Source: an uncultured Prevotella sp.
GTDB lineage: Bacteria > Bacteroidota > Bacteroidia > Bacteroidales > Bacteroidaceae
Length of the DNA: 9,716 nucleotides
Direction: 5' to 3'
Assembly (NCBI GenBank): GCA_937880835.1
Contig: CALGRN010000293.1
Span: forward strand, 1 to 9,716
A program made the translations under genes and the position numbers. Position 1 is the first letter of the stretch; every line of letters begins with the position of its first letter. The notes under the pieces are model-generated. The model saw nothing but the letters and a program-made list of their open reading frames with translations. It did not search any database and was not told the origin of the DNA. This document shows, piece after piece, positions 6,945 through 9,716 of the stretch.

Positions 6945-7033
6945 TTTCAATAGTTATTGTTTTGCAGTCCGAAAGCTATCCTTTTGCACGCTGAAAGTTA
7001 TCCTTTTGCAGTGCAAAACAATAGCTTTTGGAA
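6945..7033. repeat. 22-bp tandem repeat (three units) plus an inverted fourth unit
   Basis: Three direct units at 6945-6966, 6967-6988 and 6989-7010 each end in TTTTGCA, with exactly 22-base spacing. Units two and three share 17 of 18 bases over GAAAGYTATCCTTTTGCA; unit one is more diverged. A reverse-complement unit follows after one base (7012-7033). The third and the inverted unit fold into a hairpin (6993-7010 with 7012-7029) in which 16 of 18 positions pair, counting two G-T wobbles, and the palindrome TTTTGCAGTGCAAAA is at its tip. No T tract follows on either strand, so it is not a standard terminator. Confidence 0.8.
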
Positions 7034-7119
7034 ATCTGCTTCTAACGTCTTCATTTTCAATTTTATACAAAGTAAGGTTTCAGAGCGCTTATAATGTATA
7101 TAAAAGTGTTATGCAATGT

Positions 7120-7219
7120 GTTCAGACAAACAGCAATCAAAGAAATGTTTTGTATATAAAAAACATGTTATTTGAAAAATAATTCATCCAACTAAGGGTT
7201 ATAGTCTTGTTGTCTGAAC
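7120..7219. repeat. 10-bp inverted repeat flanking the lptD 3' end
   Basis: GTTCAGACAA (7120-7129) and TTGTCTGAAC (7210-7219) are exact reverse complements separated by 80 bases. The right arm ends four bases before the lptD stop codon. A weaker hairpin lies between the arms (7145-7166). Together they could form a branched structure at the 3' end of lptD mRNA, or the arms could be remnant ends of a small deleted element. I find no transposase or target duplication. Confidence 0.4.
7145..7166 (-). terminator. Weak candidate terminator for lptD
   Basis: ATGTTTT (7145-7151) and AAAACAT (7160-7166) form a 7-bp AT-rich stem with an 8-base loop, about 60 bases past the lptD stop. In the minus-strand direction it is followed by a short T-rich stretch (TTTCTTTG). 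The stem is weak, so termination may instead rely on Rho or on structures further along. Confidence 0.3.
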
Positions 7220-7223
7220 GATA

Positions 7224-9716
7224 TCAATACCATTGTACAGCATTGCTGTATCCGCTCCGTTTGTCGTATTTTAGGGCATCGGTCAGTGTACTTGCATTGC
7301 ATCGGAAAGTGAAATTATACGACGTATAGGGCGCAAGAACGACCGAACAACTCATGTTGAAGCAGTGCAAATCGCGTGAAAGAGAAGCCGTTGTCATAGA
7401 CATTGCGCGGTTTTCAAAGTCATATCCGGAAGAGAAACTGATGTTCCAACCGTCGCTTATGCGTACATTTCCGCTTACGTTCAGCGTATGCGTCAGTTTA
7501 TAAGGATAGCGCATAGTCTTTGTGTTAAACCTTCCTTCTGTGTTTTCGCGCATCGTTATACCGTAACCAACAGTCAAAGACCAAGGCATTGAGAACGCCA
7601 TATAGCCGTCAGAGTCTGTTTCCGCTTTCGTCTTTTTCTTCGCTCCGCGTTGTCCTTTTATCATATCATCGTCAACGTTCGACTCTATATCGGTGTCGAT
7701 ACCTTCTTCTTCATTGTCGTTTCTTGTGTTATCGTCATCCTCTTTGTCACCTCCGCCGAACCATTTCTTAAACTGTTCCGGGCTGAAAGTGAACGAGAAG
7801 TTCTGCGACATGCCTTGAAAACGCCCGAAACGCCCGTACCCCCACTCGGTGTGAGTGCCTATATAGGGCTTTCCTTCCTTATCAAGCTCGTAGGCATAAG
7901 TGGCAAATACGGCATTGAGATTAAACGTGTAGTTCTTCCACCATTTAAGTCTTATGCGCATACTCAAATCGCTCCATGGTCTTTCTTTTGCCGCCATGTT
8001 GTATGACATCGACGCTCCAAGTTCGTCGATGATGCTCAATTTGCGGTATCCGACAGTATCTTTGTCGGAGCGTATCTTCATTTCGATGTTGTTAGATATA
8101 TCGAATGCGATGTTGCCTGTTCTTCCTCTGCCCGGCACTCCGTATAGTGAGTTGGCGTAAGGGGAATACTCCGCCAGAGTAACATTGCCGTATTTGTCGG
8201 TTTTCTGATACGTTTCGTAGTATCCGTAGCTACGAGAACCGAAATCGGGAGCATAGCTGAAAGAGACCAGTGGGGTAAATACGTGACGTATGGCAACTAT
8301 CTTATCGCCGAAGATTTTACGGTTAGGGACCCAGAAACCATATACTTTTGTCGATGCAGACACGTTCATGCTCCAATTATAAACGTTGTAAAAGCCGTAT
8401 GTAGTGTCTCTTACTTCACTCTGCGAAGCAACGTCCCACGATCTCATTACCTTGTTTGTGTACATCCTGTCGGTAAAATTGAACGACGGATTGATATTAA
8501 CATAGTTGAACAGAGTGAAACTACCGCTTATCGGAATGCTGTGTTGCATGCCGTTGCGCCAGTCTTTTATGAGATTGGAATGCATGAACTTATCTTCCTT
8601 TGTTGATATGGAATTGCTCAAATGTCCTGTATAACTCATCGAGATATTCTCATACCAACGAGGTTTTCCTGCTGCTTTTCTGCTGCGGAAAGGATAAAAA
8701 CGAGCAATCGAAATGTTCAAATCGGGCAGCGTAACGGCTATTGAAGAGTCTCGCATGTTTTGAGAAAGGTTGGCAGTACTGCTCAATGTCATTCCGATAC
8801 TTGAAAAAGTGGTGCTCCAACTCACAGAAGATGTTCTCGTGCTTTGTGTCATCGACTGCGGATTATACATGCTGTTGAGGTTGTTTCGCTCATAACTTGA
8901 CGTAGCAAAGTTTACACTTGCCGACAAAGTATTGAACGGATTGGCTTTCGGATCTTGCCTATGACTCCATTGTATCTTAAAACTCTCTTCACGATTGTAA
9001 TCGGGCAATCCTTTATCACCTGTCTTCGTGTCTTGATAACTTAAATAAAAACTGCCGGAATATTTATACCGTTTGCGGTAATTACTTGCTGCGGAGATGC
9101 CCCAAGAGCCTTTTGTGTAAATCTCTCCAAGCAGTTTCAAGTCCCATTTATCACTCAAAGCGAAATAGTATCCGCCATCTCTGAGATAGAAACCGCGTGC
9201 ACTTTCATCTCCGTAACTCGGCATGATGAAACCGCTGGAATATTTTTTTGAGAAAGGAAAGAAACCGTAAGGCACTGCAAGAGGTAGCGGAATGTCGGCT
9301 ACCACAAGGTATGCAGGACCGAAAACGACATCCTTTCCGGGACGAACTTTTGCTCTCGACAACGCAATATAGAAGTCGGGGCATTCCTCATCGCACGTTG
9401 TGTAGCGTCCATGTTCAAGATACAGATTGCCATCGGCATCGCGTTTGGAATGCTCGCTTGTAAGAAATCCGTCTTCTTGTTCTGTATATACGTTGTTTAT
9501 GAAACCCTTTTTGGTCTTGAAGTTGAAAGATATCGTATCGCTGTTGTATTTGTCTTTGCCCATTTCAAACACGGGTTTGTTTCTCACTCCGTCTTCTGCG
9601 GCAGAGTCGGACGTTCCTGTTGCATGCACAACGCTTTTTTCCAGATTCATTGAAACGTTGTCGCTGTTGAGCTTCATCTCTTCGTAGTTGACTTTTGCGC
9701 TACCGTACAGATGTGC
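7224..9716 (-). CDS. lptD: LPS-assembly protein LptD, outer-membrane translocon (5' end outside window)
   Basis: LptD is the outer-membrane barrel that, with LptE, inserts lipopolysaccharide into the outer leaflet. The window holds the last 830 codons; the reading frame stays open through 9716 and the methionine at 9677 is internal, because the 13 residues before it (LYGSAKVNYEE) already fit the LptD/OstA-type beta-jellyroll. The signal peptide and true start are missing. The jellyroll continues through LNSDNVSM and VVHATGT, followed by the typical YTTC segment (cysteine codon 9393-9395) and the IPLPLAVPYGFFP motif entering the barrel. The C-terminal RDLHCFNMSC region is characteristic of Bacteroidota homologues. 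About 48 charged, low-complexity residues (codons 7605-7748: D/E-rich, then KGQRGAKKKTK) interrupt the barrel and probably form a loop. The gene converges on the FMN-binding gene across a 789-base gap and has no visible functional link to it. Confidence 0.92.
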   Translation of the reverse strand, partial: AHLYGSAKVNYEEMKLNSDNVSMNLEKSVVHATGTSDSAAEDGVRNKPVFEMGKDKYNSDTISFNFKTKKGFINNVYTEQEDGFLTSEHSKRDADGNLYLEHGRYTTCDEECPDFYIALSRAKVRPGKDVVFGPAYLVVADIPLPLAVPYGFFPFSKKYSSGFIMPSYGDESARGFYLRDGGYYFALSDKWDLKLLGEIYTKGSWGISAASNYRKRYKYSGSFYLSYQDTKTGDKGLPDYNREESFKIQWSHRQDPKANPFNTLSASVNFATSSYERNNLNSMYNPQSMTQSTRTSSVSWSTTFSSIGMTLSSTANLSQNMRDSSIAVTLPDLNISIARFYPFRSRKAAGKPRWYENISMSYTGHLSNSISTKEDKFMHSNLIKDWRNGMQHSIPISGSFTLFNYVNINPSFNFTDRMYTNKVMRSWDVASQSEVRDTTYGFYNVYNWSMNVSASTKVYGFWVPNRKIFGDKIVAIRHVFTPLVSFSYAPDFGSRSYGYYETYQKTDKYGNVTLAEYSPYANSLYGVPGRGRTGNIAFDISNNIEMKIRSDKDTVGYRKLSIIDELGASMSYNMAAKERPWSDLSMRIRLKWWKNYTFNLNAVFATYAYELDKEGKPYIGTHTEWGYGRFGRFQGMSQNFSFTFSPEQFKKWFGGGDKEDDDNTRNDNEEEGIDTDIESNVDDDMIKGQRGAKKKTKAETDSDGYMAFSMPWSLTVGYGITMRENTEGRFNTKTMRYPYKLTHTLNVSGNVRISDGWNISFSSGYDFENRAMSMTTASLSRDLHCFNMSCSVVLAPYTSYNFTFRCNASTLTDALKYDKRSGYSNAVQWY

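Larger units (their letters stand above)
6435..7223. other. Convergent intergenic region with two families of palindromic repeats
   Basis: This 789-base gap lies between the 3' ends of the FMN-binding gene (plus strand) and lptD (minus strand). From left to right it holds a small hairpin, a long intrinsic terminator, about 130 bases in which I see nothing (6555-6688), three copies of a GTAGGGAC-type palindrome (6689-6884), a 22-bp-period tandem repeat with an inverted end copy (6945-7033), about 85 unremarkable bases, and inverted repeats near the lptD stop. Short reading frames crossing it run through the repeats and look like chance. No coding gene is supported. Confidence 0.8.

Noticed and set aside
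6750..6950. Minus-strand 66-codon frame in the intergenic region
   Set aside because: It reads through palindromic repeat copies B and C; it has no ribosome-binding or promoter context and no recognisable protein.
6945..7033. CRISPR array
   Set aside because: The repeats are contiguous, with no unique spacers between them, one unit is inverted, and no cas genes are present.
7650..8006. Plus-strand 118-codon frame inside lptD
   Set aside because: It is antisense to the LptD barrel, whose reading frame is well supported; its hydrophobic look comes from the reverse of D/E-rich and K-rich codons.
9675..9677. ATG at 9677 as the lptD start codon
   Set aside because: The frame continues upstream to the window edge with residues fitting the LptD jellyroll, and no signal peptide follows this methionine, so the real start lies outside.

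Overview
The window looks like a chromosomal segment of a Bacteroidota bacterium, most likely from Prevotella or a close relative. The reasons are two TAnnTTTG-type -7 promoter boxes, AT-rich leaders without Shine-Dalgarno motifs, a TonB-dependent receptor with an N-terminal carboxypeptidase-regulatory-like domain, a lipoprotein with an acidic surface-export signal after its cysteine, and an LptD of the Bacteroidota type. The genus is an inference. No phage, plasmid or IS genes, tRNA, rRNA or CRISPR array are visible.

Layout. Positions 1-231 are a non-coding upstream region with a promoter (181-211) and possible operator-like inverted repeats. Positions 232-5925 hold three co-oriented genes: a TonB-dependent outer-membrane receptor (232-3000), a DUF4876-type lipoprotein (3026-4321) and a DUF6850-type outer-membrane beta-barrel (4396-5925). 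A strong hairpin with a T-rich tail (4339-4378) separates the second and third genes and probably sets their ratio. A small exported FMN-binding protein with a covalent flavinylation motif follows (6027-6434), with its own -7 box and a long intrinsic terminator (6483-6549). Positions 6435-7223 are a 789-bp non-coding gap between convergent genes. It carries two families of short palindromic repeats. Positions 7224-9716 hold the minus-strand lptD gene, which runs off the right edge.

How the genes may work together. The first three genes form a recognisable cell-surface module: a TonB-energised importer, a lipoprotein predicted to face outward, and a second outer-membrane barrel. Its substrate is not determined here; iron, heme or another metal chelate is a guess from the receptor family. 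The FMN-binding protein has the architecture of an extracytoplasmic electron carrier and could supply reducing power for that module, for example by reducing a metal in the periplasm, but only proximity supports this. LptD is a housekeeping gene for lipopolysaccharide assembly and appears functionally unrelated.

Most notable signals: the receptor, lipoprotein, barrel and flavoprotein neighbourhood; three copies of a palindromic repeat whose stems differ by compensating base changes; and a 22-bp-period tandem repeat that ends in an inverted copy of itself.
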